A stretch of DNA of 64,000 nucleotides from Sciurus carolinensis. Its lineage: Eukaryota > Chordata > Mammalia > Rodentia > Sciuridae. Below the pieces are notes generated by a model, which saw only the letters and a program-made list of their open reading frames with translations, did no database searches and was not told the DNA's origin. Each line of letters starts with the position of its first letter. Position 1 is the first letter of the stretch. The position numbers were made by a program, and so were the translations under genes. This document shows, piece by piece, positions 46,721-58,976 of the stretch. The stretch spans positions 138,592,491-138,656,490 of the forward strand of contig NC_062213.1 in NCBI RefSeq assembly GCF_902686445.1, written 5' to 3'.

Positions 46721-47029
46721 TGCGTGCTTTTCCCACAAGCTAGTACAAACCTCCGTGAGTATGGGGTGCATTCTGGAAAAGTGTGTCAGATTAATGTCTT
46801 TCCCCCACATCCAAGTGAAGTCTAGGGCCCTTGTAGGTACCTCTGTTTCTCTGCTTCTCTCTGCATTGGGTCATGCCCTCAATTTTTATTTTATGCTACA
46901 GCATTCTCTCCGCTAACGTGAAAGATGTTCTGTCAAAGTTGTCTTGCATTCTGGGTGGGTTTGCTTGGTCCTGGCACAGAAGGAAAAGATTTAAGGGAGG
47001 TGGGAAGTAAAACTTTCATATCCTAAACT
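46721..47029. other. Putative first-intron start
   Basis: Composition returns to the background AT level. No exon or repeat is recognised. Confidence 0.4.
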
Positions 47030-47200
47030 CTTACTTTTATATGTAATATTTCACTAAATCCTCACAACAACCCAGAAACAAATGTGAAAAGTGAGGAGCA
47101 GAGATGTTACATTACATTCTCAAGGTCACAGAATAGGAATTTGAATTCAGGTCTCCCTAACTCCAAATGCCATGGACTTTACTGTATTAAACACTAGTGA
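47030..47200 (-). mobile_element. MIR SINE
   Basis: TTTCACTAAATCCTCACAACAACCCAGAAAC, CTCAAGGTCACAGAATAGGAATTTGAATTCAGGTCTCC, ATGCCATGGACTTTACTGTATTAAACACT. A good MIR in reverse complement. Confidence 0.88.
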
Positions 47201-47574
47201 GTCCAAAGTATACGTATATACACAGTATTAGCTATTAAATATAGAATTTTCATAGGAAAGTGATCTCAAACAATAGCAACAACAACCTGTAAACTTTCTG
47301 TATGTGGAATTATTGCTTTTTTAGTACAAAAGAACATTTTTTTCTTTTTTATGTGTAAAAAATCAATTTTCTTAGAAAGCATTTAGCAAAAAATAACATC
47401 TGAACAATTGCAGAGCTAGGTCATGATGGATGTTCAACACATTTTTGGCAGTGAAATTTGGTGGATGCTCATGGAGAAAGTCATGGAGAAATGAATTAGG
47501 GCAGTAAAAAAAATCTGGATTTTTTTTTTTAACTTTAGGTAACATTTGAAATAAGAACAACCATTTGGTTCATC

Positions 47575-47765
47575 ACACACAATGGGGTGACAGATAAACC
47601 TAGACTCAGATCATGTTATTTGGTTCATTACAGCTCTATAATTTGACAGCAATAACTTCCATTTTGTAGACAAAAGAACTGAAAAGCAGAATGTCCAAAA
47701 GTACTCAGTAAGTGGTATAGTGTGGACAAGAATTTACTCTTAGGTGCTACCTCTCTCATTTAAAA
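47575..47765 (-). mobile_element. MIR SINE
   Basis: AACTTCCATTTTGTAGACAAAAGAACTGAAAAGCAGAATG, AGTACTCAGTAAGTGGTATAG. Diverged MIR in reverse complement. Confidence 0.7.
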
Positions 47766-49261
47766 AATATGTATGTTGTCATAAAACAGAGTTCTGTACA
47801 GTGGGGAATTGAATTGATTTGTTTTTGCCCTACCTTTCAGTCAAGAATTATATTGACCTTGTTTGCTCCTTCTGTAAAAATAATGAATGTCACGTTCTTT
47901 TTTCTTTTTTAGTGGGTCATTTGATTTGCTTTCATTCATGATTTATGAGTTTCTCTTAAGATGTGCAACTCTTGTTGATGTCTTGGGGCAGGATGCTATA
48001 GGGCAAATGTTTTTCTCTAAGTACCAGGATCGTATTTAATGGCAGATAGGGACATAGTCATTTAGTTTATCATTTCTAAAGTATTGAGTCATTTACTTTG
48101 GCGAATTCTTTCTTAACTTAATGGGAGATTGATAGACTAAAACCCACTGCCTAAATAAGGACATAAAATTTGAACACATATTCATATTTGTTGTTCAGAC
48201 AAGACTATAAGTGAAGTAGGGTTCTATATATAGTCTTAAATTTGATTCCTAGGAGGTCATTTCTTTTTGTGTTTATATATCTATTGACTATACTCTGAAC
48301 CTTGGTGAGGCATTTTGCAATTCAATCTCTTGAATCCCAAGGGTACAGGAGAATTGATTTGAATGAATAAGCAAAAATACAGCATCACTGCTGTTAAAAA
48401 AAAAAAAAAAAGGACAGTGCATGTCCTAATGATGAATGGTCAGTAGCAACACTTTAAAAGGGAGACATCATGTTTTATTTAGATAACATCACTGAAGGCA
48501 TGAATGTAATATCAACCCAGCTTTAGAACTATACTTTGTGTCTTTCCCTGTATGTATTTATCTAATTGCTGCTGTCTGCAGACCATCTAAATTCCTGACT
48601 TAAAGCCTAGCTAAGGAGATATTTACTTAACACATGAGTAATTAGCAAAATAATTTAGAATTGGCTTTATATTGGAAAAAGGTGATACAGAATTAAGTGC
48701 TATAGCAACACCTTAGGAAAAAGCAGAAATACAGGAGAGGTTGAGATGATCAGAGGATCAACAAAATCTTCATGAATGGAAGTGTATTAAACCAACCTCA
48801 GAACTGATAAGCATTTCCATAGGCAGGGAGAATGGGAGACAAATGGGAGAAATGCTCATCTCTTTTGGATACATGGTGACAGATTATGAAGAACCTTGAA
48901 TGTCTGGTGTGAGATCTGTGTCTGATCTGGTAATAATAGAGAACTAGTGTAGATTTCTAAGCAGGTCAAGTTTCTCTTGTCCCTGTTCTCCATATCCCTT
49001 GCCCCAAGTCCCTTTCCAGAAATCAACATGTTTCCTAATAGTAAAATAATTTGATATCAATTAAATGTGAAAAAAATTTTTTCAAATAAAATCTTTCCCT
49101 TCCAAGGAAATTTGCCCTTTTTAAAAAAAAGCAAAAAAACCAAATTATAGAATTGTGAACAATTTAAAAACTTTAAGAACATGAAAACAAAAAAAATCAC
49201 ATAATCTTACTAAGTAAAGACGATCTTGACTAATATTTTGAGTTTTTCCATGTATAGTTTT
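47766..49261. other. Unique sequence, no exon supported
   Basis: About 1.5 kb. A pyrimidine tract with AG at 47,896-47,912 resembles an acceptor, but no conserved or open exon follows. A 16-base poly(A) lies near 48,395-48,411. Confidence 0.4.
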
Positions 49262-49515
49262 AATCGTACTGTATTAATTACTTATGTATATATATTTTAA
49301 TTCTGTTTAGATATACATGACAGTAGTGTATTTTGACATATTATACATACATGGAGTCTAACTTAGGATCCTATTCTTGTGGTTGTACATGATGTGGAGT
49401 TTCACTGGTCATGTATTCATATATGAACATTAGGAAAGTTATGTCCAGTTAATTCTACTATTGTCTTTCTTATTCTCATTCCCCACACTTTCCTTCATTC
49501 CCCTTAGTATATATA
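49262..49515 (-). mobile_element. L1 3' UTR, 5'-truncated
   Basis: The reverse complement reads ...GACATAACTTTCCTAATGTTC, GAATACATGACCAGTGAAACTCCACATC, CTCCATGTATGTATAATATGTC, matching the plus-strand L1 3' UTR at 11,990-12,150 block for block. Same lineage-specific L1 subfamily. Confidence 0.9.
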
Positions 49516-52016
49516 TATTTTAACTTTAAACGCTATAACATTAGTTTTCACTGAATTACAATTAGGCAGTAAATATTTAAAATGAATATATAATTTTCTA
49601 CTTGGTAGATGTACTAGAATTTCCTAATTATTCCAGTCACTATTTTACTGATATAGTTACTGCTAATAAATAACACCATGATAATAGACATCTTTGTTCA
49701 TAATTTTTTGCTTTATTTTGACTACTTATTATTTAGGATAGTGTCTCTGGTAAAAAGGTATGAATTCTTTGATTTAGACTAGTTTAAGCAAGTTTTGAAG
49801 CTGGTGGATTCTGTATGTTCCATATGTGATATATACATATTGAATATAGAATAATTGCATATTAATATTGAAGATACCCAATACAGTCTATAGCTCCTTA
49901 GATTATACTCTTTCAGGCAACCTCTTCTTTTGATTAGAAAGATTAACTAAATCATAGGAGCTGGGAGAAAGATGGGTAGTTGGGACTATGTAAGAGAGAA
50001 GCTGTAATTAAAATGGGAAGAACATATTTGGGGGTAAAGTGAGCAAGAATTTATAGTCTCAGAATGGTCATGATCATTGACTTTCTGGTCCTAGGCTTGT
50101 ATTTGGGGACTTTAACTTTAAATCTCCACCTCCCTTGCCCCAGTACACACTGTACACCATATCTGTAACTTTAGACTTCAACTTCCATCCACTTGTACCA
50201 GATTCTCACATCTCTAATTTCATTATCCTAGTAATTTAAAGCACAGATATGAGCTCACTCTTGCACTCTTATTTGGAGAATTCACATTGGTGACAATGGG
50301 AATTTGGGGACTTTGCCCAAATCTCCGCAGAAGCCCTGGGTACAAGTACAAGATTGTATGGAATGCACACTTGATGGACACTGAAGATTCCTGCCCCTTC
50401 CTTGAGCACATTTGCCAGAAATGACTTTTTTTGAGAACAGTGACCACTGGAAGATGCATAACATTCCTAACATCACCCTCAGTATTCAGATACTCCCTTC
50501 CCCTGTTCCCAATATCTCTTTACCAGAGAAAATTACCCTCATGGGGGAGAAAGATTTGCCTCAGTTTCTCTTGTTACAGGGACACTTTGCACTTGATTCT
50601 TATCATGAGAAGAACAGGGACCCAGTTTTGTCATGGTCTTAGGTCAGGCCTCTGACTTTCTCTTCCACGTTTGCAGCTGAGCTTCTTCTGGGACTGCTTC
50701 TACTTACCTAGGGCCACAAGGCTGTTGAGGCTCATAATCCATGAAGTATCTCTGAGTACGTCAGGGATATGAATGTATTTTGAGGACAGATCTAGGGAGC
50801 AGAGGCAGCTTATTATAAGATGCTATCATTCTTGGGGAAAAGGAACAATGACAACAAAAACATCATATTACAAACCTCAAATAGGCCATTCTCCCCCCTT
50901 TCAGGTCCCAAGAGATGTTTTCTGATGGAACTGGACATTCAGGTAGGCAGAGTACTTCAGGCAGAATCTGTCCTGTTTTTAGTTGGGACCCATTATTAAA
51001 CAATTTGCGTAAGCTCTTAGGAGGTGATAAATCTATTTCCATTTCCCTCATATATTATTTTTCGAAATTGAAGTGAGACTCAGAATCTTCCCTAGTGTTT
51101 AAAAGTTAAATTTCAATATACTTTCCTATTTATTCTCCGCTAGCCTTTATTTCCCATTTGACATTTATCTGTTAACACTTCTGTTCTTAGTACACATAGT
51201 AGTTGACAGAGCTAAGGCACTGGGATTGTTTAGGCTCTCAGAAGGTGAGTGATAAATATCTTTTCTTCTTTTTTTAACTTGCAAGTACCTGGTCAATACA
51301 CAAATCTCAGTCTAAATCTTTTGAAGATTTAGAGTTAAGTGGTCAAGTGCTCACTGATCTTTTCTCTGGCTGCCCCAAAGATCTCTGAAAATGCTTTCCT
51401 TGTTGAAAGTGATGATATTGTTGGTCCACTGGGTGTGCTGAACTACCTATATTGTTTGCTTTTTCTAAATTGTACTGTGGCACCCGAGCTTCCAAACTTC
51501 TGTGTTATTTTTGTCCCACTGCCTAGCCGTGTGAAGTAGAATGTTATATTTGACAAAGGGTTATTTTGGAACATTTCTCTTAAATACTGTTTTGTAAAGT
51601 GTGAACTGGTGCCACAGCTAATTTGACAAGATGGCAGTAGCCTATTTTTGTAAAAAATTGTCCTTGCTTCTCCTTTCGTGTATGTGCAATGATATTATCT
51701 TTTTTAAGCAATCTGAGCATTTGTAGATTTGGATGATAGAGCAGCAGTAATACAGGCAGCAGCTTCAAGATCATTTTGAGGCTTTGAATCAATTTTAAGG
51801 ATGTTTATGTATACTTCTTGTTTAGGGTAGTACTGTCTTTCTTTTACAAGTGAAGTTACCCCACTTAAACTTTGCATAAAATCTGTTTTAAGTGATGTGG
51901 TCCTACTATGTCATAAGTGTGTGCAATATTGGTAGAAAAAGTTAGGAACTGTAAATTTAATTTGAATTATTGAGTTTGTTGGAAAATTTTTCATGTGTAA
52001 TTTTGTCATTATTATT
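49516..52016. other. About 2.5 kb unique sequence, no exon supported
   Basis: Overlapping short frames on both strands at 50,223-50,655 and plus-strand 51,339-51,539 lack clear splice sites or recognisable relatives. No repeat could be named. Confidence 0.4.
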
Positions 52017-52024
52017 TAAAATCT

Positions 52025-52117
52025 TTTTTTTTTTTTTTTTGGGTGCTGGGGATCGAACCCAGGGCCTTGTGCTTGCAAAGCAAGCACTCTACCGACTGAG
52101 CTATCTCCCTAGCCCCC
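52025..52117 (-). mobile_element. ID SINE, young, perfect TSD
   Basis: T run, GGGTGCTGGGGATCGAACCCAGGGCC, CTTGCAAAGCAAGCACTCTACCGACTGAGCTATC. This is nearly intact tRNA-like sequence on minus. Perfect duplication TAAAATCT at 52,017-52,024 and 52,118-52,125. Confidence 0.95.
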
Positions 52118-52309
52118 TAAAATCTGTTTTTTAAGGTACATTTCAAATAAACTCTATGCCTAATATGTAATATTCCTAGCAATTGCTAAAAAATTAGGAC
52201 AACAATTTCAGCACACATCTCAAGTCTATATTTAGAACACTCTGCAGCTAACCAACAAATACATGATAGTTCTATGGAGAGGAATGATAGAAATTACACA
52301 CTTTATATA

Positions 52310-52555
52310 ATCAGTTTAGTATTTATGAAGGCATTTTCATTTAGCTTTAGGTTTGATCACATCCAAGATGATATTTAGTTACCTAGCATGTCTCAATCTA
52401 GAATCCTAAAGATTGGCAGGTACTGTTTTGTCCAATTTAACAATGTAAAAAAAATAGAGCTAGAGAGAAAAAAAATAAGACAAAATTAGCTTTCAGAATC
52501 ACAGTGGTATTAGAAACTGGTCTACAGCTGCCCCTTAATTGGATAGTATTTTTGG
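52310..52555 (-). mobile_element. MIR SINE fragment
   Basis: GGCAGGTACTGTTTTGTCCAATTTAACAATG, AGAATCACAGTGGTATTAGAAACTGGTCTAC on plus resemble the reverse complement of the MIR core. Diverged. Confidence 0.6.
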
Positions 52556-52977
52556 ATTTACTTCTTTAAGAGTGTTTGAGGAAAAATTAACTTATTGAAT
52601 GTTTTTACTGATCTGTGACATTTATTTTCAGTTCTCATCATTCTACTTTGGTCAACACACACACATTTCAACCCATTATTTTTGGAATATGTAAACAAGT
52701 TATTTCTGGAACTTGCCATTATAATTAAAGGAAAATTGACATATAAAAATACTAAGGGAAATTTGAAAGGGTTGTCACTGTATCTTAAAATTAAGCAGAC
52801 TGTATATATGTGCAAGTGCTTTTTCACATGTCAAATATCAGTGCCAAATAAACATTTTTGCCCAAAAGAACCATTTACTATTAATGTGTTTTGGTATTTT
52901 CACTTTGAAATGAGAGGCATTTTCTCTTTTAAAAAGTTATTTTGGGTATATAATACATTTTAAGTGCTATTTTCTTT
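52556..52977. other. Unique sequence, nothing recognised
   Basis: A plus-strand open frame at 52,682-52,963 (93 codons, Lys/Phe-rich) shows no known relative. It is treated as chance in AT-rich DNA. Confidence 0.4.
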
Positions 52978-53885
52978 ATAAAGAACTTAAAAAAATACAC
53001 CAAAAATACAAAGAACCCAGTCAATAAATGGGCTAAGGAACTAGGCATACACTTTACAGAAGAAGATACAAGGTGATTAACAAAAAGTATTCAACATCTC
53101 TAGTAATTAGAGAAATGTAAATTAAAACCACCCTAAGATTTCACCTCACTCCAAGTAGAATGGTTATTACCAGAAACACAAGTAATAATAGGTGTTGGTG
53201 TGGATGTGGGGAAAAAGGTACACTTGTACACTGCTGGTGGAGTTGCAAATTGGTGCAACCTCTCTGAAAAACAGTAAGGAGATTCCTCAGAAAACTTGGA
53301 ATGAACCCACCTTTTGTCCCAGTTATCCCACTCCTCGGTTTATACCCAAAGGACTTAAAATCAGCATACTACAGTGACGTAGCCACATCAATGTTTATAG
53401 CAGTTCAATTCACAATAGCTAGATTGTGGAACCAACCTAGGTGCCCTTTAATAGATGAATGGATAAAGAAACTGGTATATATATACAATGGAATATTATT
53501 CAGCCATAAAGAATAATAATATTATGGCATTTGCAGGAAAATAGATGGAAGTGGAGAATATCATGCCAAGTGAAATAAGCCAATCTCAAAAAACCAAAGG
53601 CCGAATGTTTTCTCTGATAAGTGGATGATGATCCATAATGGGGGTTGAGTGGGTGGGGGTAAGAGAAGAATGGAGAACTTTGGATTACATAGAGGGAAAT
53701 GAGAGGGGGAGAGGGAGGGGGTATGAAAGATGCTGGAATGAGACATCATTACCCTATGTACATGTATGATTCATGTACATGAATGGTGTGAATCTACATT
53801 GTGTACAACCATAGAAATGAAAAGTTGTACCCCATTTGAGTATAATCAGTCAACATGCAGTCTGTAAAAATAAAAAAATTCAAAA
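52978..53885 (+). mobile_element. L1 3' end, 5'-truncated
   Basis: ORF2 3' end (CAAAGAACCCAGTCAATAAATGGGC, CACCTCACTCCAAGTAGAATGG, TTGGTGTGGATGTGGGGAAAAAGG, GTTTATACCCAAAGGACTTAAAATCAGC, AATATTATTCAGCCATAAAGAATAAT), then the 3' UTR with a G-rich stretch (GAGAGGGGGAGAGGGAGGGGG) and an A-rich end. It is the collinear counterpart of the inverted L1 at 26,713. Frames at 53,192 and 53,301 are ORF2 remnants. Confidence 0.92.
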
Positions 53886-54302
53886 AATAGAAATAATATT
53901 ATAAAGGTTGCCAATTAAAAAAAAGAGCTATTTTCATCCTTGATTAAGAATTAAAAATTAAACATTTTTCATTAGTTATAGTATGGCATATATACTTCCA
54001 TATTGTGCTTAACAATGTAATTGTAAATTTTGATTTTAGGACTTACAAGTAATTGGAATAATCCAAATATAGAATGCATGAAGGTAGTAAAATATAGCAT
54101 TTACTGGAAATGAAGTTAAGCAAATACACTGAACAAAACCTATGAACAGAGAGATTTAGATCTCCAAGAAAAATTAACTACTGGTATGACCCTGGAGTTT
54201 TTATCTCTATATATTACTATATATATTCTGGTAATATGAAAGTGATTATCATATTTTCTGGAAGAAAACAAAATATAATAGTTCCATTATATATGTTATC
54301 AT

Positions 54303-54954
54303 GTTCCAGGGTTTCAGTTACCTGTGGTCAGCTGTAGTCCAAAAATATTAAATGGGAATTTCCAGAAATAGCAATTTATGATTTTTAAATTGTATGCTAT
54401 TCTGAGAAGCATGATGCAGTCTCATGCCCTCACCTGCTCTCCAGCCTGGATGGAAATCATCCCTTTGTTCAGTGTATTTAGGCTTCATATCCTATCCACC
54501 CGTTAGTTACTTAGTAGTCATTTCCATTGCAGCAGCCCAGTGCTATATGTTCGGGTAACCCTGGTTTTACTCAACAGTGGTCCCAAAGTGCAGAGTAGCG
54601 ATGCTGGCAGTTTGGTAGGCCAATGAGAAACTGTAAGTGCATCCTTTCACTGAAAAAGGTGAAAGTTCTCAATTTAGTAAGGAAAGAAAAAAAAAAATAT
54701 ACAGAGTTTGCTAAGATTTACAGTACAATAAGTATTTGGAGGGGGAGAAGGAGAGAGTGGGGTGTGTGGGGACACATTTACATTATTTTTACTACAGTAT
54801 ATTGTTTTAATTGATTTTATTATTAGTTATTAATTTCTTACTGTACCTAATTTATAAATTAAACTTTACCATAGGTAAGTATGTATAAGAAGAAACAGTA
54901 TATATAAGGGCTAGTACTATCTGAGATTTTAGGATCCAATAGGGTGGACTACTG
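54303..54954 (+). mobile_element. Tigger DNA transposon, internally deleted
   Basis: 5' part: GGTTTCAGTTACCTGTGGTCAGC, CCCTTTGTTCAGTGTATTTAGG, GTTAGTTACTTAGTAGTCATTTCC. The start of the transposase follows, at 54,556-54,690 (TACTCAACAGTGGTCCCAAAG, AAAGGTGAAAGTTCTCAATTTAG). Then comes a jump to the 3' end: ATTATTAGTTATTAATTTCTTACTGTACC, TAAACTTTACCATAGGTAAG, and the terminal ATAGGGTGGACTACTG. The pogo-like transposase is therefore reduced to its first few dozen codons; the middle is gone. TcMar-Tigger by pattern. Confidence 0.82.
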
Positions 54955-55079
54955 TGGTTAACTTTTTTTTTTTTCCAGAATAGTGTAAAAATATTGCTAT
55001 TTATGTAATTCTTTGGTAGATTTCTGACAGGTAAGCATTCCACAGGTGCATAAGTTTTTGCCAGTTAATATTGTAGTAT
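54955..55079. other. Gap before L1
   Basis: Short AT-rich stretch, nothing recognised. Confidence 0.4.
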
Positions 55080-56029
55080 TGGATTCTTTTAATAGTTTTT
55101 ATTTTGATAAAAATACATAAGATTTACTGTGTTAACCACTTCTAAGTGTACAGCCTAGCATGTTAAATATATTCACATTATTATGAAACTGGTTGCCAAA
55201 ATTTTTCATCTTACTTGTTGGAAACTCTGTACCCATTGAGCAACTCAGCTCACCTTTCTTCCCACTTCACCCAGACAGCCACCACTCTATGTTCTGCTTC
55301 TGTGAATCTGATCACATTAAATACCACATACAGGTAGAATCATATGTAACTGACTTATTTCACATAAAATAATGTCCTCAAAGTTCATCTGTGTATATGT
55401 CAGAATTTCCTTTTGAAGGCTGGATAATATTCCTGTTTATCCATTCATTTATCCCTGGACATTTGTGTTGCTTCCTTTTCTTGGTTATTGTGACTAGTGC
55501 TTCTATGATTATGGACTTGCAAATATATCTGCATGACCCTGCTTTTATGTATTTATTTTTGATTAGACCCAGAAGTGGGATTGCTGGATCAGATAGTAGT
55601 AGAATTTTGTAAGTTTTTGAGAAAACTTCATAGTGTTTTCCATATGAGTTACACCATTTTACAATCCCATCAGTAGTGCATAAAAGTTCTAATTTTACCA
55701 AACCCAACTTGCCAATACTTCTTGATTTCTGAGGTGATATTTCATTGTGGTTTTGATATTCATTTCTCCGAGAATTAATGATGTTGAGCACCTTTTTGTA
55801 TGCTAATTGATCATTTGTATATCTTCTTTGGAGACATGTCTGTTTTAAGTGCTTTGCCTATTTTAAAATAGCATTATTTGATTTTTTTTGTTGAATTGTA
55901 GGAGTTTTATGTATTCTAGATGTTAACCCCTTATCAGATATTTGATTTGCAAATAAATATTTTCTCCCATTCTGTGTGTTACCTTATCTCTCTGTTCATT
56001 ATGCCCTTTGGTGCAGAAAAAATGATGTT

Positions 56030-56214
56030 AGGGCCAAGTGCGGTGCTGCATGCCTGTAATTCCAGTGGCTTGGGAGGCTGAGGCAGGAGGATCAAGAGTT
56101 CAAAGTCAGCCTCAGCAAAACGAGGTGCTGTCTCTAAATAAAATACAAAATAGGGCTGGGGATATGGCTCAGTGGTCAAGTGCCCCTGAATTCAGTCCCC
56201 AGTTTTAAAAAAAC
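56030..56214 (+). mobile_element. B1-dID SINE, TSD, in L1
   Basis: GGGCCAAGTGCGGTGCTGCATGCC, GAGGCTGAGGCAGGAGGATC, GGGCTGGGGATATGGCTCAG, TTCAGTCCCCAG. Perfect duplication AAATGATGTT at 56,020-56,029 and 56,215-56,224. Confidence 0.93.
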
Positions 56215-56769
56215 AAATGATGTTTGGTATAGTTCATTTTTGTATTTTTGCTTTTTTGGTTTATGTAGCAAAGGTTATTTTTAGCAGTTTAAAGAATGTA
56301 TTGTTGAAATTGTTTCAAATTGATATTTATTAATTCTTTTTCTCCTTATTCTTTAAAGTGTGTAAGATTATTTTGCAACTATGTAATTATGATACCTGCC
56401 ATAATTATTTTACAAATCATACTTAATTTGATTGACTTTTTCTTGGTGAAGACCCACTTATTTATCTTCAGTGAAGGATTTTGTCATAATAATTTAACCA
56501 AATGTTAATAGGAATTGTATCAAACCTATTAACCATTTTAAAGAGAATCACTACATTGATTCTTCCAGTCCATGAATATGACATGTCTTTCCAGGTATTT
56601 AAGTCTTCTTTGGTGTCTTTAATCAGCATGTTATCATTTTGATTATACATCTTGTACATGTGTTGTTAGATTTATATCTAAGTACTTAAATTTTCTTTGG
56701 AGCAATTGTACATGATAGGGAAATTTAAATTTGTTTCCATTTCTTTGTTAATATGTGGAAATGCAGTTG

Positions 56770-56979
56770 ATTTTTTGGGAGGGGCACCAGGGATTAAACT
56801 CATGGACACTTAACTACTGAGCCACATCCCCAGCCCTTTTTTGTATTTTATTTAGGGAAAGGGTCTCGCTGAGTTGCTTAGGGCTTTGCTAAGTTGCTGA
56901 GGCTGGCTTTGAACTTGTGATCCTCCTATCTTATCCTCCCCAGCCGCTGAGATTATAGGTGTGAGCCACTGCGCCTGGA
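56770..56979 (-). mobile_element. B1-dID SINE, in L1
   Basis: GGCACCAGGGATTAAACTCATGG, CCACATCCCCAGCCC, then GAAAGGGTCTCGCTGAG, GCTGAGGCTGGCTTTGAACTTG, GTGTGAGCCACTGCGCC. Confidence 0.9.
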
Positions 56980-57259
56980 GATTTTGTATCTTGATATGAT
57001 ATCATGCAACCTTACCAAACTTGCTTTTTGTTCTAGAAGTTGAAGATCTTTTGAATATTTTTTAATGTATAGGATTTTGTCATCTGTTAATATAAATATT
57101 TTTCTCTTCTTTTTATCTATATGCTTTTATCATTCTTGCCTTATTCCAACAACTACAACTTCCAATACTATGAAAATAAAAGTGGTGAGGGTGCCTTTTT
57201 CCCAACCTTAGAGGGAATCATTTAGTCTTTCACTATTATGTTGCTAACAGTAGTTTTTT

Positions 57260-57560
57260 TTTGTAGTTATACTTCTCTGTCTGTGGGTCCTTCATCATTC
57301 AGTTCAACCAATCATACACACATTTCCTTTTTTGTCATTGCTTCCTGAACAGTACAGAATAATATCTATGTACATATCATTTATGTTGTATTAGGTAGTA
57401 ATCTAGAGATGGCTTAAAGAATATAGAATATGTGTAGATTATGTGCAAATACTGTGCCATTTTATATAAGGAATTTGAGCACGCAAAGATTTTGGTACCC
57501 ACAGAGGGTCTCGGATATAGTCTCTCACATATATGGAGGGCTAAAATTGTACATAATTTT
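57260..57560 (+). mobile_element. Tigger-type MITE, second copy
   Basis: TATGTTGTATTAGGTAGTAATC, GATTATGTGCAAATACTGTGCC, ATTTTATATAAGGAATTTGAGC, GATTTTGGTACCCACAGAGGG correspond in order to the copy at 17,812-18,138. Nested in the minus-strand L1. Confidence 0.75.
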
Positions 57561-58502
57561 TATGGGGTTGAGGAAATTCCCCTCTGTTCCTAGTACAATG
57601 AGTCTTTTGGCCCTATATGGTTGTTGAATTGAATCAAGTGCTTTGTCTATGCCAATTGATACGTGTGTATGGTTTTTCTTCCCTCGTCTGTTTATTTGGT
57701 GGATTACATTACTTGATTTTTGACTATCAAATCAGTCTGGCACACATGAAACAAGATTCAATTTTTCGTGTCTACACACACATTATTTACATACATACAT
57801 ATGCATACACATATGTACACACATTGTTGGATGCAGTTTGCAAAACTTTGTTAAGGATTTTGCATCTGAATTCATGAGAAATATATTTTCCATTAATCCA
57901 TAGTTTCCTTTTTATTGTGCTTTATTTGGTTTTGATTGTCAGAGTACTTTTCACTTCTCTTTCATGTTCTGAAAGAGGTTGTATGAAATTGGTGTAAATT
58001 TTTTGTTTGACAATTCTCCAGTGATACCGTCTGGCCTGGATATTTCCTTTTCAGGAACTTTTAAATGACAAAATCCAAATATTTCTCTAATAATTAGAGA
58101 ACTATTCAGGTTATCTGTTTTATCCTAAGAGTTGGTAATTTGTGGTTTTTTAAGAATTGATGCATTTCTTCTAAGTTGTTGAATTTATGAGTAAAGTTAT
58201 TCAGTTTTTCCTTATGCATTTTCCCCTGTTGTTCTTTTATTGACCATAGATTCTGTTGAGATAGTCTGTTTTATTCTTGATATTGGTGACTTGTGTCTTA
58301 TCTTTTAAAAATATCTTTGTCAGTCTTTTTAGAGGTTTATTGATTTAACATTTTTTGAAAATCTAGTTTTTGTGAGTATCATTTTTATTTCACTATTTTC
58401 AAGTTAATCAATGTATCTATATACATATATGTATATATATTTACATCAATGTACATATATGTGCATATATTTTTTTCTGCTTCTTAAGGTAGGAACTTAG
58501 AT

Positions 58503-58633
58503 TTTTAAGAAATATTTTTGTAGTTGTCAGTGAATCTTTTGTTGTATTTATTTTTATGTGGTTCTGAGTATTGAACACAGGGCCTCACACGCACCAGGCA
58601 AGCACTCTACCACTGAGCCACACCTCCAGCCCT
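58503..58633 (-). mobile_element. ID-type SINE, perfect TSD
   Basis: TTTATTTTTATGTGGTTCTGAG, GCAAGCACTCTACCACTGAGCC. The perfect 11-base duplication GGAACTTAGAT at 58,492-58,502 and 58,634-58,644 fixes both ends. Confidence 0.95.
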
Positions 58634-58819
58634 GGAACTTAGATCATTGATTTGTCATTGTTCTCTTTTGCTTATGTAACCATTTAATGCTCCAGACTTT
58701 CTTCTCAACATGGTTTTGTCTATATCTCACAAATTCTCATGTATTGTGCTTTCATTTTCAATTAAATTTTTTTTCCTTTCAGGCGTCCTTTTTGGCCTGT
58801 CGACCATTGAGAAACATTT

Positions 58820-58852
58820 TATTATCTATCTATCTATCTATCATCTATCTAT
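58820..58852 (+). repeat. (ATCT)n microsatellite
   Basis: About seven ATCT units with one CATC interruption. Candidate polymorphic marker. Confidence 0.9.
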
Positions 58853-58976
58853 TTTTTGTCTAAATATGGAGTTTACTGTGTTGCCCAGGTTGGTCTTAAA
58901 CTAATGGACTCAAGTGATCCTCCCACCTACCTCCTGAGTAGCTGAGACTACAGGCATGTGCCACCACACCTGACTG
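58853..58976 (-). mobile_element. 7SL monomer (FLAM/Alu-left-like)
   Basis: TACTGTGTTGCCCAGGTTGGTC, CTCAAGTGATCCTCCCACC, GAGTAGCTGAGACTACAGGCATGTGCCACC. Closer to ancestral Alu/FLAM monomers than to the B1 of this lineage. No ID unit. Confidence 0.78.

Noticed and set aside
51339..51539. 66-codon plus-strand frame considered as an exon or processed pseudogene
   Set aside because: No clear acceptor or donor and no protein family I can recognise; the surrounding sequence is unique but not obviously coding.
52025..52117. Minus-strand tRNA-like sequence
   Set aside because: Same reason: a retroposed ID unit with an 8-base duplication and a poly(T/A) tail.
52682..52963. 93-codon plus-strand open frame
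   Set aside because: AT-rich DNA with Lys/Phe/Ile bias, no context.
55378..55791. 137-codon minus-strand open frame that could be read as a gene
   Set aside because: It is a decayed piece of L1 ORF2 C-terminal region within the minus-strand L1.
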